64,000 nucleotides of DNA from Holothuria scabra (lineage: Eukaryota > Echinodermata > Holothuroidea > Aspidochirotida > Holothuriidae). The notes beneath the pieces are model-generated. The model had not been told where the DNA came from. It saw nothing but the letters and a program-made list of their open reading frames with translations, and made no database searches. Location of the stretch: NCBI GenBank assembly GCA_037179385.1, contig CM074185.1, positions 52,641,000-52,704,999 of the forward strand. Direction: 5' to 3'. The position numbers and the translations under genes are program-made. Shown one piece after another: positions 24,522 to 35,415 of the stretch; the stretch's first letter is position 1; every line of letters begins with the position of its first letter.

Positions 24522-26910
24522 CAGGGGTGGCGCCACGCCCTACCCCTCCCGTCGGGGACACTGGCCACCCCGTCGGGAAAGGTCGGCGATTTCGTCGGGG
24601 AGGCCAAAAAATTAAAAATAAAATAATAAAAAAACCCACAATGACTGAATTTACTGGATGCGCGACCTAGAACATATTTTTTTGTTTTGTAACGCTATTT
24701 TAATACATATCGGAATCGATTTTAAATCACTTCTTAACTCGGTTAAACCTCGTTCTATGTACCTTGTCCTATCTCTCCCCCCGTCGAGGAAGGACGGCAA
24801 TTTGGGGGGGGGGGCCTAAACATGAAAAACGTAAAAGACTGACGTAACTGGATGGATGACCATGATTTTTTTCTTTTTGAACTATTTTTTCTTTTGTAAC
24901 GTTATTTTAATGCATATCTGAATCGGTTTTAATCACCTCTTACTAGCTCTTCTATCCCTCATCCCATCTTCAATCCGTGCGCGCAAGGTCATGCCTCCGT
25001 CGGGGACGGGCTAACCACCCCCTGTTGTTGAGAAAATCCAATTTCGTCGGGGAACCTTCATCTAAAGACCCACGATAAAAGATGTGGGTCTGAAGTCACT
25101 CGGACGACCATCTTGATCTTGTTTTCTAGAAGACCATATTCTTCAAGGAAACTCACAATTCCGAATTCTCCTTACAAAAACGGACGAGAGGTACTTCATG
25201 TGCGTGCACTACCCAATGGTCTGCCATCTGGCCTGCCCGGACAGGAGAATTCTCACGAAGGTAATGAATATCGGCCATGCCGTTTCAGCTACACATAATG
25301 ATAAGCAGTGGTGTGAGAAAATCTCCCCATAAGTCTGACTGAGAATTTATTTGAAGGCACCTTGTAACGTGACATATTTTCAAATAAGTTGGGAGTAAAA
25401 GCATTCATAGTCTGGAGTTGAGGCAGTCACGTTAAAAATTTCATCTATTTAGTTGACCCTGCAATTGAATTCAACGAAGATTGTTAATACAATCAGAAAC
25501 ATTATAGTATGTTCTCAATGCCGTTGCATATTCCCCCCCCCCCCCAAAAAGAGACCAGAGCATTACTGTACATCTAATTGTAGCAGTACCTTTTATCTGG
25601 TACTTTTCTGATCATTATCGAGTTGGGGGTTCTTTCTCTATTAAAGTGAAACTTTCATTTTGAAGGAAAGTTCAAAATAACGACTACTTCATTTCTAGTT
25701 ACAAGTCTGGGAAATGCCATTCCGGCTATCTTAGGGATTAGATTTTTTTAAACAATTTTCTCCGCGCCATCTGATGGTGGCGCTCCGCATAGATAGTGTT
25801 TTAGTCGAACAGATAACTGAACAGAGCAATGCGTTTTTGTAAATTATTCTTCGTTTTGGGGCAGTATTATGAAGTGAAAATAATTTTATTGCGAAAGAAA
25901 TCTGAAAAAAGGGACTTCTTTAGTTCTAGTTACGAGCCCAGGAAATGCCATTTTCTGCTGTCCGGGTGTTCTCAATTTTTAAAATAATTCTGTGCGCTCG
26001 ACTTAGATAATCTTTCGGGCAGGATGACATTTTTCCGGACAAAAAAGAATTCTGTCCCCTCCCAAACTGACACGCTCCCGTACGCCTATGACAATAAGTA
26101 AAATATAAAACTTCAAATGTATGCGAGGCCAAATTTTTTCTTCGGGCGAATGCTCCAATATGGTCCGAGGGCCTAAATCTGCATGATGATATTCAGTAGC
26201 CTCAACAAAACTACAGATCACCCCTACTTGATTTTCCTCATGAGAACGTCAGATTCCTCCATAAAACCCCCAAACTGTCATAAAATTACAATTTTTCTCC
26301 AATATTAGCCTTAGATTGTTAAAAGTGACAAAATTTTCCAATTTCGATGGATACTCCGTACAATAAATAACCAAAGCCAACTCTGTTAATCACCCGGCAT
26401 ACTACCTAATTTTGCTCCTGAAAGACATATCACTTAATAAAAGAAACCAAACTTTTCATAATAACCTTGCCAGAAAACCAAATTTTCTTTTATTAAAGTC
26501 CAAAGTTTCTCCATTATAATAAGCTCTTAATTTTCAAAGATTCGTTTAAAAAAGGGAAAACTATCCGGGCAAACTTTTAGTCTCGTCTCGAAGCCTTAGT
26601 TCGTAGGTCTTGTGCGATTCAATGCGTAACCCCAAAAGAATTTCAGCTGTGGCCCATATAACGTTTTTGATTTTTCCCTTATGAAGGACGGGTTCTTCAA
26701 AAAACACCCAAAATTTTTTATAGTACCAACAAAAGCCAAATTTCTTTCAAAAATTTTAATTTTTACTTCAAATAAACTCCAGATTTTTAAGTATTTGTTT
26801 AAAAGAAAGCCCAAAATTCTGCCAAGTCACGTTCCACCGGGATATAACATCGCCTTTGTCAGGCCTTGAAATTCTGGCCCCCTGTCGGGCAAATCCTGGC
26901 GCCACCCCTG
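24522..26910. mobile_element. hAT-type element (2.39 kb), non-coding
   Basis: Ends are CAGGGGTGGCGCCA on the left and its exact inverse TGGCGCCACCCCTG on the right. The 8 flanking bases are ACCAGTAG (24514-24521) and ACCGGTAG (26911-26918), matching at 7 of 8. Ends of this kind with an 8-bp duplication are typical of hAT transposons. No transposase was recognised, so it is non-autonomous or decayed. It holds CGTCGGGGA-like repeats and inverted copies of the GCGGAGCG repeat. Confidence 0.75.
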
Positions 26911-27469
26911 ACCGGTAGGCCTACTGTATGGAATGGAGCTCGGGAAAACTTTTCTCATAAGCTGCCCGAATGTGTCGCAAATCTTTGTTATCGTTTTCAC
27001 TTTCCTTGAAAATTTTACGTTGAATATAGCTTTTTCTGTTGATTCGGGAAAAAATTTGAAGGTATTCAAATAATTCGCTATTCGGGTATTGTGTTGCACA
27101 AGATTTAAAACAGGTTGAAGATGATGATTGCTTCTTTTAAAAGAAATGCTTCCCAAGTGTGTCGCGACAATTTATCTCTTCAATTTTTTCGTACATATGG
27201 TACCATGACTGGAATCTTTTTCTGTTTTTCGGACAAATGTTTGGAACAATTCGGATATTCGACCATTTCGGACATTGTGTTGTGGAAGACTGTGAAGTAA
27301 AGCTCACGAATAATGGCTCTTTGCGCTGCCCGAATGTGTAACAACGAACTTTCGTAATCTTGTTGATTTTCAGGAAAATTTTACCACGACTGTATGATGC
27401 TTTTTTGTTTTTCGGACACATCCTCTTAAGATTTGGGCACAATTGGGTTAGGATAGGTTGGGTTAGATG

Positions 27470-27548
27470 GAATTTTACTGCCCAGTTTCTAAGGATTTGG
27501 TTCAAGTCGCCCCGGCCACGGCTTCTTTTCCAGTTGTGGCTCACGCTT
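27470..27548 (-). repeat. SINE 3' tail fragment
   Basis: Inverse of the SINE tail: TTTTACTGCCCAGTTTCTAA, GGTTCAAGTCG, CCAGTTGTGGCTCAC. It lies inside the 0.8-kb repeat copy 1. Confidence 0.65.
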
Positions 27549-27685
27549 GGGTTTTTTTTTTATTTTTTGCCAATTTTTGTATATCAATTGGCTGTCGGAA
27601 TTTTTCCCAAATTTCTGCCCGCATTTTTTTCCAAGTTCCTGCTCGAATTTTTGTTCTTGCGAATATTTGGGGGAGGGCAGTCTGC

Positions 27686-28497
27686 CTCCATAGATCCCGC
27701 TTGTTACCCCTATGGTAGTACATTAGATTAATAATAATTGGCCTTTATCTCTCTAAAATGCCGAAAAGTTTATGCACCACAAATCACAGGCGTACGGAAG
27801 ACATTTCACAAGTGGGCAGAGTGTGCTTGCTCTGAAAATTTTGCAAATTGAACTGATTTTCCCTTTTTACCACGATAGCACCCAGGCCGTATGAATGAGT
27901 CCTCCCCCAACAGAAACTATGGAGAAAGACATTTAAACCACAAGTTAAAACGACGAAAGAACAAGGTGAAGCAGAAGCTGGTTTGGGTCCAATTGTGTGC
28001 GACGAGCATTTCTCTAACCGTATGACTTCTATTTCATATTCAACAATATGAATTGTTCAACTAATAAGGATTTTACCATGTTGGCAAGCGCTGCTTTCCG
28101 CCGCACTGCCCATTGCACTGTCCTCTTGCCCTGTTGCCCTGAAAATACAAGTGTCAGTGTCCTGAAATTAAGCATTTTCCCTGCTCTGTGAAGGCTGCAG
28201 CCCCTACACGCCATGCCTCGTATGCCAATGCACCAACATCACATGTACATATTTCACCATTAAAAAACAAAAATGATTCACAATCTGAGAAGGGCACGGC
28301 CTCTCACACCTCTCTCTCGCAACTGCGGTCTGTCATGATGCTCCCTCGCCAAAACTTTCACTTCGCCCCATTGAAAAGTTCCTGGTTAAGTGCATGGCGC
28401 GCTGGTCCATGGTTACAAAGTATCATGCCCCATCCAGTCTCCCAAATGCACACCCTTTGCCATGCCTATCATTTTGGACTTTTGGTAAGGTCAGAAC
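27686..28497. other. Non-coding
   Basis: No gene or repeat I can name; short reading frames only. Confidence 0.35.
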
Positions 28498-28669
28498 CAG
28501 CGGCGTACCTAGACTTTTTTTCCGGGGAGGGGGACAAAAGGCACCCTTTCCGATTTTCAAGTGTTAACAACACTATACAAGGGACATAGTTTGCAAACTG
28601 TTACTAACAGGTGTCACAAGTGGCAATTTTCCAAATTTTTCATTTTTCGTGGCCAGGGTTACGCCACTG
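28498..28669. mobile_element. hAT-type MITE (172 bp)
   Basis: Left end CAGCGGCGTACCTAG, right end (inverted) CAGTGGCGTAACCCTG. The flanking 8-mers are GTCAGAAC (28490-28497) and GTCAGTAC (28670-28677), matching at 7 of 8. It has no coding capacity. Confidence 0.7.
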
Positions 28670-29219
28670 GTCAGTACTCTAAACTCTGACGACTCTTTGC
28701 TCTTTTCTTGGCCAACCAGGAGTTTTGGAAACTCCCATGGCCACTCGAGACGGTAAGGGTGGCCATCCTGAACGTCTTCAGTTTCTGGTATCTGTGCATG
28801 TGCATTTGGCATTGATGCAAGAAGATGATTCTTCTTCTTTCAGTTGCAGGACAAACGGTTGGAAGGGTATCCCGTGCTGTTACCAGGGAGTTGCTGTTAC
28901 CGTAGTTTGGGCTATGGGAGTGGATCAGGGAGCTGTTATTCCCAAATAACAGCTCCCTGGCCGGATAATGCTAACTATGCCAGCAATTTTGAATACTTAG
29001 TAACTGAGCTGACTCTAAAAGGAATCTGAAGGGCACAGCGTACCTGCTCAGGTAGCGAATTCCAACCGGGTATAGGCTAGTACTTGGGTTTGGATTTTTG
29101 GTAACTTACTAGATGAAAGGTGGTGGTACAAGTATTTCCCACTAGTGCGACGAGTTTCGGGCGAGCCTCCAGAGGTTGGAGAGTCAATCACGAATTAAGT
29201 CGCACTATTTTGGAGTAAA
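28670..29219. other. Non-coding; one perfect hairpin
   Basis: Only a 15-bp-stem hairpin at 28926-28959 stands out. Confidence 0.4.
28926..28959. repeat. Short perfect hairpin starting CAGGGAG
   Basis: CAGGGAGCTGTTATT, a 4-base loop, then its exact inverse AATAACAGCTCCCTG. Similar hairpins are at 49162-49194, 60758-60784 and 62973-63006. Confidence 0.85.
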
Positions 29220-29665
29220 CTGTGGGTTTTTTTTATAAACTATTAGGAGACGGGCCCTCAGTCGTCGAGTTTCAAGACTATCCCATATAATTTTTTGATC
29301 ATGTCAGAAATGCTGGACTGACGACTCTAGTTGTTAAAGATAAATCTGGCTGCTCTCCTCTGGACCTTTTCATGAGAATCCCCCCTATCAGATTGGGTGT
29401 AAGGGTACCAGACAACATAACAGTAATCTAGAATAGGCCGGACACTGAAGAGCAAATTAGGCCGTTTCTTTGGTTGACTTGTCGCAATAACTAAGATTTC
29501 TTCTCAGTATGCCCAAAGTCCGATTTGCTTTAGCTGCTATTGTATTCATGTGGCCTTTTGAGCACATGTTTGAAGAGAGTTCTACACCTAAATGAATCTT
29601 ATATGGCCAAGAAGCGCCATCAGCGGCAAGGTTTGTACTGGGACATAATTTAAATTTTGCCACCT
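29220..29665 (-). pseudogene. Non-LTR retrotransposon reverse transcriptase C-terminal relic (CR1/Jockey-like)
   Basis: On the minus strand the order of motifs matches the end of a LINE ORF2: NTIAAKANRTLGILRRNLSY (29663 side), then VVWYPYTQSD and EKVQRRAARFI (about 29330-29420), then WDSLETRRLRARLL (about 29240-29290). The pieces lie in different frames with stops between them, so it is dead. The endonuclease and catalytic RT domains are absent. The family is named from these motifs only. Confidence 0.8.
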
Positions 29666-29882
29666 CTCCTTAAGGCCATCCAGTATGAAGTGAAAAGTTA
29701 AACACCACTTATACACCATTGGAAGATCTAACTACATAACACACTGGCTTTTTTGTAGAAGAAAAAAAAAACTTTTAAGTTCAACTTTTAAAGAACACCT
29801 TGCAGACAAACGCCCTGTGAGTTACATCCTATCAAGCCCAAGCTTTCTTATGGAGATAACAGCGTACTTTCAGTGGGTAAAT

Positions 29883-30185
29883 TTAAAGGCCCAATTCGCT
29901 CACCCCAAACAGTACCAATTCTCCTAGCCTTCTTACTTAAGCCCCTCCCGCAATTGTTTGAAATTCATCCTCATTCAGACACAATCTCAGTTTATTGCTC
30001 CAGGGTGAGTATAAAAAAGGTCAATGTGTAAAATCAAAACACTTTCAGTACAGTCCATGCTGTGTAATATCAGCTTTGGTACCTGTATTGTTTGAATTAA
30101 CTGTCAATCTAAGAGTTCAGCCAATTGCGAATTTCAGTAACCCCCTATAAAACTGTAGTTTGGGGTGAGAGGATTGGCCCTTTAA
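29883..30185 (+). mobile_element. TTAA-flanked MITE, copy 2
   Basis: TTAA at 29883-29886 and 30182-30185. End blocks AAAGGCCCAATTCGCTCACC and GGTGAGAGGATTGGCCCTTT are near-perfect inverted repeats of about 28 bp. The body matches the copies at 22365-22670 (inverted) and 53615-53972. Confidence 0.85.
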
Positions 30186-30275
30186 TACCAGCGACTTGTA
30201 CATACTTCTGCTGTTGGATTTAACTATTCCCGTGGACACTGACAAATTCACATAGATCTCAAAAAAGAAAAGGAG

Positions 30276-30920
30276 ATGGCCGAGATGGTTACCATGGTAA
30301 TTGCTCAAGTCTTCTCAGGAAAAGACTTTGAAATCAAGCTGCAAGCATGTTTTGACAGAGCATTGGAAAAAATGGACGAATTCTTGAAGCAAATTGAAAT
30401 CCAATCGGGAAAGATACATGAATTGAAAGTTGAAACTGGCAGAGTTTCAACGGAAATGAGAACCGTTCAAGAGAGATCCACCTCACGGGAGGATAAGTGC
30501 TGTTCTGCTTCAATCCAAGTAAATCACCTTGCACAGTACTCACGCAGAAATTGCCTTTTGGAGTCGACGAACTTTTAATGTAAATACCGATGCCGCCATT
30601 ACCAGTCTCGCCTCCACGTACCTGGTATTAATCTAGACCCGCAGGAGATTGATCGGCCCCATCGAGTTGGCAAGAAGGATCAGGGCAAGCCAAAAGGCAT
30701 TATTGCCAATTTTCAAAACTACAAGGCCAGAGAGCTGTACGTCAAGAACGGACGAAAGCTGAAGGGCACGAAAATCGTAATTCAAGAAGACCTTATTGAA
30801 GCAAATCATCAGCTTCTTCAGGCACAAAGGGCAACCCCCGAGTCAAATCAGCATGGTTCCACGATGGATACTTTAATCGCGTTGATCAACAAAAAAGGGA
30901 ATGAATTTACAAACATATAA
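30276..30920 (+). pseudogene. LINE ORF1-like protein relic, frameshifted
   Basis: An open frame from ATG 30276 encodes a charged, coiled-coil-like segment (FDRALEKMDEFLKQIEIQSG) followed by QYSRRNCLL at about residue 87. After a break near 30577 and another frame change near 30627, the text continues with EIDRPHRVGKKDQGKPKGII and LKGTKIVIQEDLIEANHQLL, ending at a stop near 30920. That order (coiled coil, QYSRRN, RPHR.G, KGT.I.I.EDL) is typical of ORF1 proteins of L1- or CR1-like retrotransposons, which bind RNA. At least two frame breaks make it non-functional. A G-tract follows. Confidence 0.75.
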
Positions 30921-31025
30921 TGGGGGGGGGGGGGGTTTAATTTAACGATACAAGATACAATCATGGGCAAATAGCCTGGCACTTGTCGGCAAGTCGTTTA
31001 TATAGATAAGGAATAAAAAGGAAGC

Positions 31026-31033
31026 TGCCGAGG
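31026..31033. repeat. Target-site duplication TGCCGAGG, left
   Basis: Lies directly before the CAGTGGCG end at 31034. The partner is TGCTGAGG at 43285-43292 (7 of 8 match). Confidence 0.65.
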
Positions 31034-31117
31034 CAGTGGCGTAGCTAGGATTTTTTCGAGGGGGCTATGGGGGGGGGGGGGCTGGGCACGTTTGTACAGG
31101 GCTGGAGTTAAATATCT

Positions 31118-32046
31118 AAGCTTAGCGCCACCACCAGTTGGCGCGGAGCGTACAAAGAAAATTTTGGATTTTTGGAACCTCCCAGATGGCTGGAAATGAC
31201 ATTTGCCAGGTTTAATTGTCCTTAAATCTGGTAAGAAAAATTTGTGATTTTTCTAAAATTCGAACACACTTTTGAGAAACTGATTAGCTCAGATCCTAGG
31301 ATTTCGAATCCGGAATTCTGCTGTATGTTGCAAGCAGCTGTTCCAGTGCACGCCTGAGCAAGGTATATCCATAGGCGTAGGGGAGCATTTCAGTTTGGAG
31401 GCAGAAGAATTTTGCCCGAAATATGTAATTCTGCCCACAAGACAGCCAAAGCGGAGCGCCACCAATGGTTGGCGCGGAGCTTTGAGAAAATTTGAAAATT
31501 CATACCTCTCAGACAGTCGAAAATGACATTTCCAAGGCTTATAAAGGGGATATAAGCAGTCGCTAGTTTAAGCTCCAATTGCAGATAAACGTTCACTCAC
31601 ACCTAAAATTCAGTCAGAAAGTCTAAGCGGAGCGCCACCATTAGTTGGTGCGAACAGTGCACAAAATTTTGAAATATCCGACCCCTCAGACAGTTGAAAA
31701 TGGCATTTCCCGGGATAATAGGGGAATCTAAGCAGTCGCTATTTTAAGTTTCCTCTTGCAAAAAGTGTTTACTTAAAACTTCAATTCTGCTATGAAGTGG
31801 TAAGTGGTGCATCACCATAAGTTGGGGCGAAACGTACAGAAAAGGTTGAAAAATCTGACCCTTCAGACAGTCAAAAATGTCATTTCTTATGTTTATAGAG
31901 GGTCTAAGCAGTCGCTATTTCGAGGTTCCGTTTTCAAAAAACTGTTCACTTGAAACAAAAATTCTGCAGGAAAGACTATCTACACGCAGCGCCACCACTG
32001 GTTGTCGCGGAGCGAACAGAAAATTTTGAAAAATCGGACCCCTGAG
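31118..32046 (+). repeat. Tandem array of ~175-bp GCGGAGCG units, interrupted by the Polinton
   Basis: Diverged units begin near 31118, 31452, 31628, 31810 and 31988. Each has GCGCCACCA..GTTGGCGCGGAGCGT, then AAAATTTTGAAAAATC, CCTCAGACAGTCGAAAATG, GACATTTCCCAGGCTTATA and TAAGCAGTCGCTATTT. The last unit stops at 32046, where the Polinton begins, and resumes at 41398. Confidence 0.85.
32041..32046. repeat. Target-site duplication CCTGAG, left
   Basis: Exact partner of CCTGAG at 41398-41403 on the other side of the Polinton. Confidence 0.9.
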
Positions 32047-33775
32047 AGTAGTATAGTATGCGGAAATCGCACCCTTTTGTGGAGGGTAAATAGTGGAGGG
32101 TAGAGGGTAAGAGAAAGAGCGCCACCAGCCGAAATGCAGGCTGGTGACGTCATGCTCCGTAGTGTAATCACAAAGGCTGTATGAGGGTTTCCTAGCTGCC
32201 TGGTGCCGTGCAAGTAAATACAAGTAATTGCCGGTCTCCTAATTGTTTCTCAACTGTGGTACAAAGCCTGCTTTACGTGAGGAGATTAAACTCTAGAGGA
32301 GGACTCAGAATAAACATGTTAATCTGAAGGCAACGTAGCCAACTTTTATATGTGTTGTTGACTTTTGGGTCATCGAGAACAGACGCCTATATCTGTAAAT
32401 TCGTTACCTAGGATTTCATTCCATCCATTCTTGTTGTAAAAAATGTACGGTAAAAGGTTCAGAGTAAATTTCGCGAAAAGGGGTAAATTTCGAAAATAAA
32501 ACAGTTTTCTTCATCACGATCTCATGAATGCTAATCTTTTTTTTTTTAATTCGAAAATATGGTCCGGGTCCGGGATTACGGTCTTAGCTAAATCAAAGCA
32601 GCCTTAATACGTGTAAAAAATGTTGACAAGAACATGATTTTACTTTTCTTTCTTTTTTATTTGTGCTCGTATATGTACATATAGAGGGCGAATCCTAATG
32701 CGTATTGTCACGTGTTTCACTGTTTTGCCCCCAAGGATCATGACGTCAGTGTGTCGTCAATGTACAAGGTCTATTGCCGCATTCCATTAAGATCGTGAAA
32801 TGGAGATCCAGATTTTAATTTAATTAACTGGTAACCTTATTCATACACTTACGCTCTTTCATCTCCTGCATTAGTGAAGAACATTAACAAAACGCCACTG
32901 TATATCCATAGACTAAGTATATCCGATGTCATAAATTGCCTTTATATATCTTTCTACCCTCACTAAAACGTGTTATATCTAAGCAAAAAAAAAAAAAAAA
33001 AAAACAAACAAACAAACAAACAAAAAAAACAAATCCATCGTATGTAACAATAAAAGTTTCACTAGTTTCAACTTGAACATATCTAAATTTGACGGTCTTG
33101 TATAATCAATACCTTATTTCTAAACATGCACTAATTGATAATGAGGTACACATTCTTTAAGTTGGTACCCGCCGTTAGTGTGAACGGGTATCTATGCCAT
33201 TATTATGCCCTCCTTACTTTGCGAACTATAATAAATCTGTTATGAAACATTGGGATTTGGGAAACATCGAAGTGTAAGTTGAACTGGGTTTCTGCCTGTA
33301 AGAGCTGTATCTTGTTTCACATTTCTCGCCTTTCGATAATTATATGACAAGAACAACCTACGAGACTGGTGTTTACCAGACCAAATCAACAGATTTTAAT
33401 TTTGCTGATAACTTTTTACCATGTTGCTTAGCTATATCATTTTACATAGTACATTTCTGTATTTAATGAGATTCAAGTTACCAAAAGGATTTAATTTGGT
33501 TTAAATATGAAACAAAGACCTAATTTACATTCAATAAAATCATTTTGCTGAAAATCAAACACCATTTTTTTTTCTCTTACTTTTATGTTTTCAGTTGAAT
33601 CAAATCACAGATGAAATAACAGAACCAAAGTATGTGTATATGATATAACAGAAAAAAAAAATAATGAGTGAGATAGTCTCTAGTATCAGTATACTTTTCT
33701 ACTGTATTGTAAATAGAACAACCTCAAGAGTATCATCCTTTGTCAGTGAATGCGTGAAAAAAGATAGAGAGATGG

Positions 33776-33848
33776 AGTTTACGACCCGTTTTCCAATCAA
33801 TTCGTCCAAGTCGAGCCGTTTATTTTCAGTTGCGGCCCACTAGCTTGC
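33776..33848 (-). repeat. SINE-like tail inside the Polinton left arm
   Basis: The inverse reads GGGCCGCAACTGAAAATAAA then CGGCTCGACTTGGACGAATT and ends GGTCGTAAACTCC-like. It parallels the host SINE tail (GAGCCACAACTGG..GGCTCGACTTGAACC..GGGCCGTAAAACTC). The mirror copy is at 39591-39666. Confidence 0.6.
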
Positions 33849-33939
33849 ATGAAAAAAAAAAGGTCATTATTATGATATTGCATCATGCTTGCTGTACACA
33901 TCCCCATAACACGTTTTTCAAGACAGTCAAAGATTTGAT

Positions 33940-35415
33940 TTAAATATCGAGGTAAGTGGTTTGCACAACATTTTCCAACACTTTCCTTTTGGGATAAAAA
34001 TAAGTAAACCCTGTCTTGACTTGTGAGTACGTAAACACGTGATTGTCCTTTACTCTGAAACCCTTGTTATTACCTGTTACCGCGGTCTTCGTATTCAGTA
34101 CCCCCAGATACACATCTTTTCCGATCTCATTGCGTTTCTTATTAATCCCCTTGCAACTAAATTTATCTTTTACCCCACCATAACAGTAATACATTTTACT
34201 ATTGAGGGCTACAATGCCCTCCCCTTCCCATTCTACTTTAAACAGCCCAGGAGTCCGTTTGTCGTATCTTTTATGTTCTTCCGTGTCTGCACGAGGAAAC
34301 CAATGATGTTTCTCCCTGTGATAAACCTCTCGCAATTCTGGCTTGACGAGGTCGTCTAGTTGGTCTGCGGCGATAGCAATGTAGGCCGAATCTGTATCCA
34401 TTTCGACGTATTCCCAGTACTGACGGTCAAAGTACTTGTCGAGAAAATCGTAATAGAACTCGAGCATTCTGAGTTTAGCATATTGATAGACAAAGAACCC
34501 AATCTGAATAGGTAAATCCATGGCAATAGACCGTTTTGCCGATTCCACTTCGTAACAACCTGTCGAAATTTCGTTTAAATCTCGAAATGTGGTTTCATTA
34601 ATCAGATTGGAAGCTTTGTCGTCTGGTACGATATGAATATTGCGATGCCCTTCTTTGTTAGTAATCGTTTTACCGTAAGACGAATTTCCGATGAGTTTCA
34701 TGGTATCGGCAATGATAGCTTTCGACGGATCTCGATCACCTTCTCGTCTCGCATCAGACACGGCATCACCAAACGTTTTAAAACACGCTTTGGGGGTAAA
34801 TTCAATCACTTGGTAGATTCGGGTAATTTTTAAGCCTTTGTTGAGGTACCACTTGACTAGGGGTGTTGCCAACAAAATTTTCTCTCCAAACATACTACCA
34901 ATTAGGCTTTTTCGGGGTGTCTTCATAATGTTTCCTTCCAACGCGAAATTCTTCATGTGTTCACCGATATCGTCAACCGAAATATCGGTATTTTTGAAGA
35001 TCGGACACATCTCCGCAAATGTAGGTTTTAGCTCGTCGGGTACGTGAATGTCACACTCGATAGCTCCAAAAATTTGGTCGTCTCGAATAGCTTGCACAAT
35101 CCTTTGCGAACTCAACGTACGAACTCTTTCGACTGGTAATCGTAAACTCTGCAGGAAGTGTTGAAGTTCTTGCGACATCTTCTGTTCTTGGTAAAATTCG
35201 CATTCTCGTATTTCCTTATAGTTGTACCCAAGCGACTTGATGTAGTCTCTGATGTTGTCGGTGTTCTCTCTTTTCGTGATGAACTTTTGCTGTTGTTCTA
35301 CGGTGTAACTCTTGTGTTGTGTGAGGTAACAATCGTGGCCGTGGACATAACATCCGTGAAACTGGTAAACCGTGTTCGTCCCTTGACAAAATCCATCCAC
35401 GGGAATTCGCCGCAA
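33940..35415 (-). pseudogene. Polinton DNA polymerase B, copy L, C-terminal (palm/thumb) part
   Basis: A 491-codon open frame on the minus strand, the downstream half of copy L. It holds motif B (KLIGNSSYG), motif C (MDTDSAYIA) and the downstream KMYYCYGG segment that fits the KxY motif, and ends ...TTYLDI. It is separated from the upstream half by a one-base frameshift in an A-rich run near 35425; copy R has one more base there. Known: protein-primed family B polymerases use motifs A and C for metal binding and B for dNTP binding. Alone, this part lacks motif A and the exonuclease domain, so it should be inactive. Confidence 0.9.

Larger units (their letters stand above)
24385..27685 (+). 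repeat. Dispersed ~0.8-kb repeat, copy 1, split by an hAT element
   Basis: The pieces 24385-24521 and 26911-27685 together align with 41835-42619. Shared blocks include AATTGAAGACGTCCGAGCAC-like text, TTTTGCAAGA, TCGGGTATTGTGTTG, AAGTGTGTCGCGA, TTTGCGCTGCC and GGACATTGTGTTGTG. Within it a unit of about 190 bp (ATTCGG..ATTGTGTTG) appears to recur. The hAT at 24522-26910 separates the two pieces. It is non-coding. Confidence 0.75.

Noticed and set aside
31915..32223. Short reading frames at the Polinton tips, also at 41221-41533
   Set aside because: They run across the element boundary into host repeat and have no recognisable protein features; the pairs are mirror shadows of the inverted repeat.
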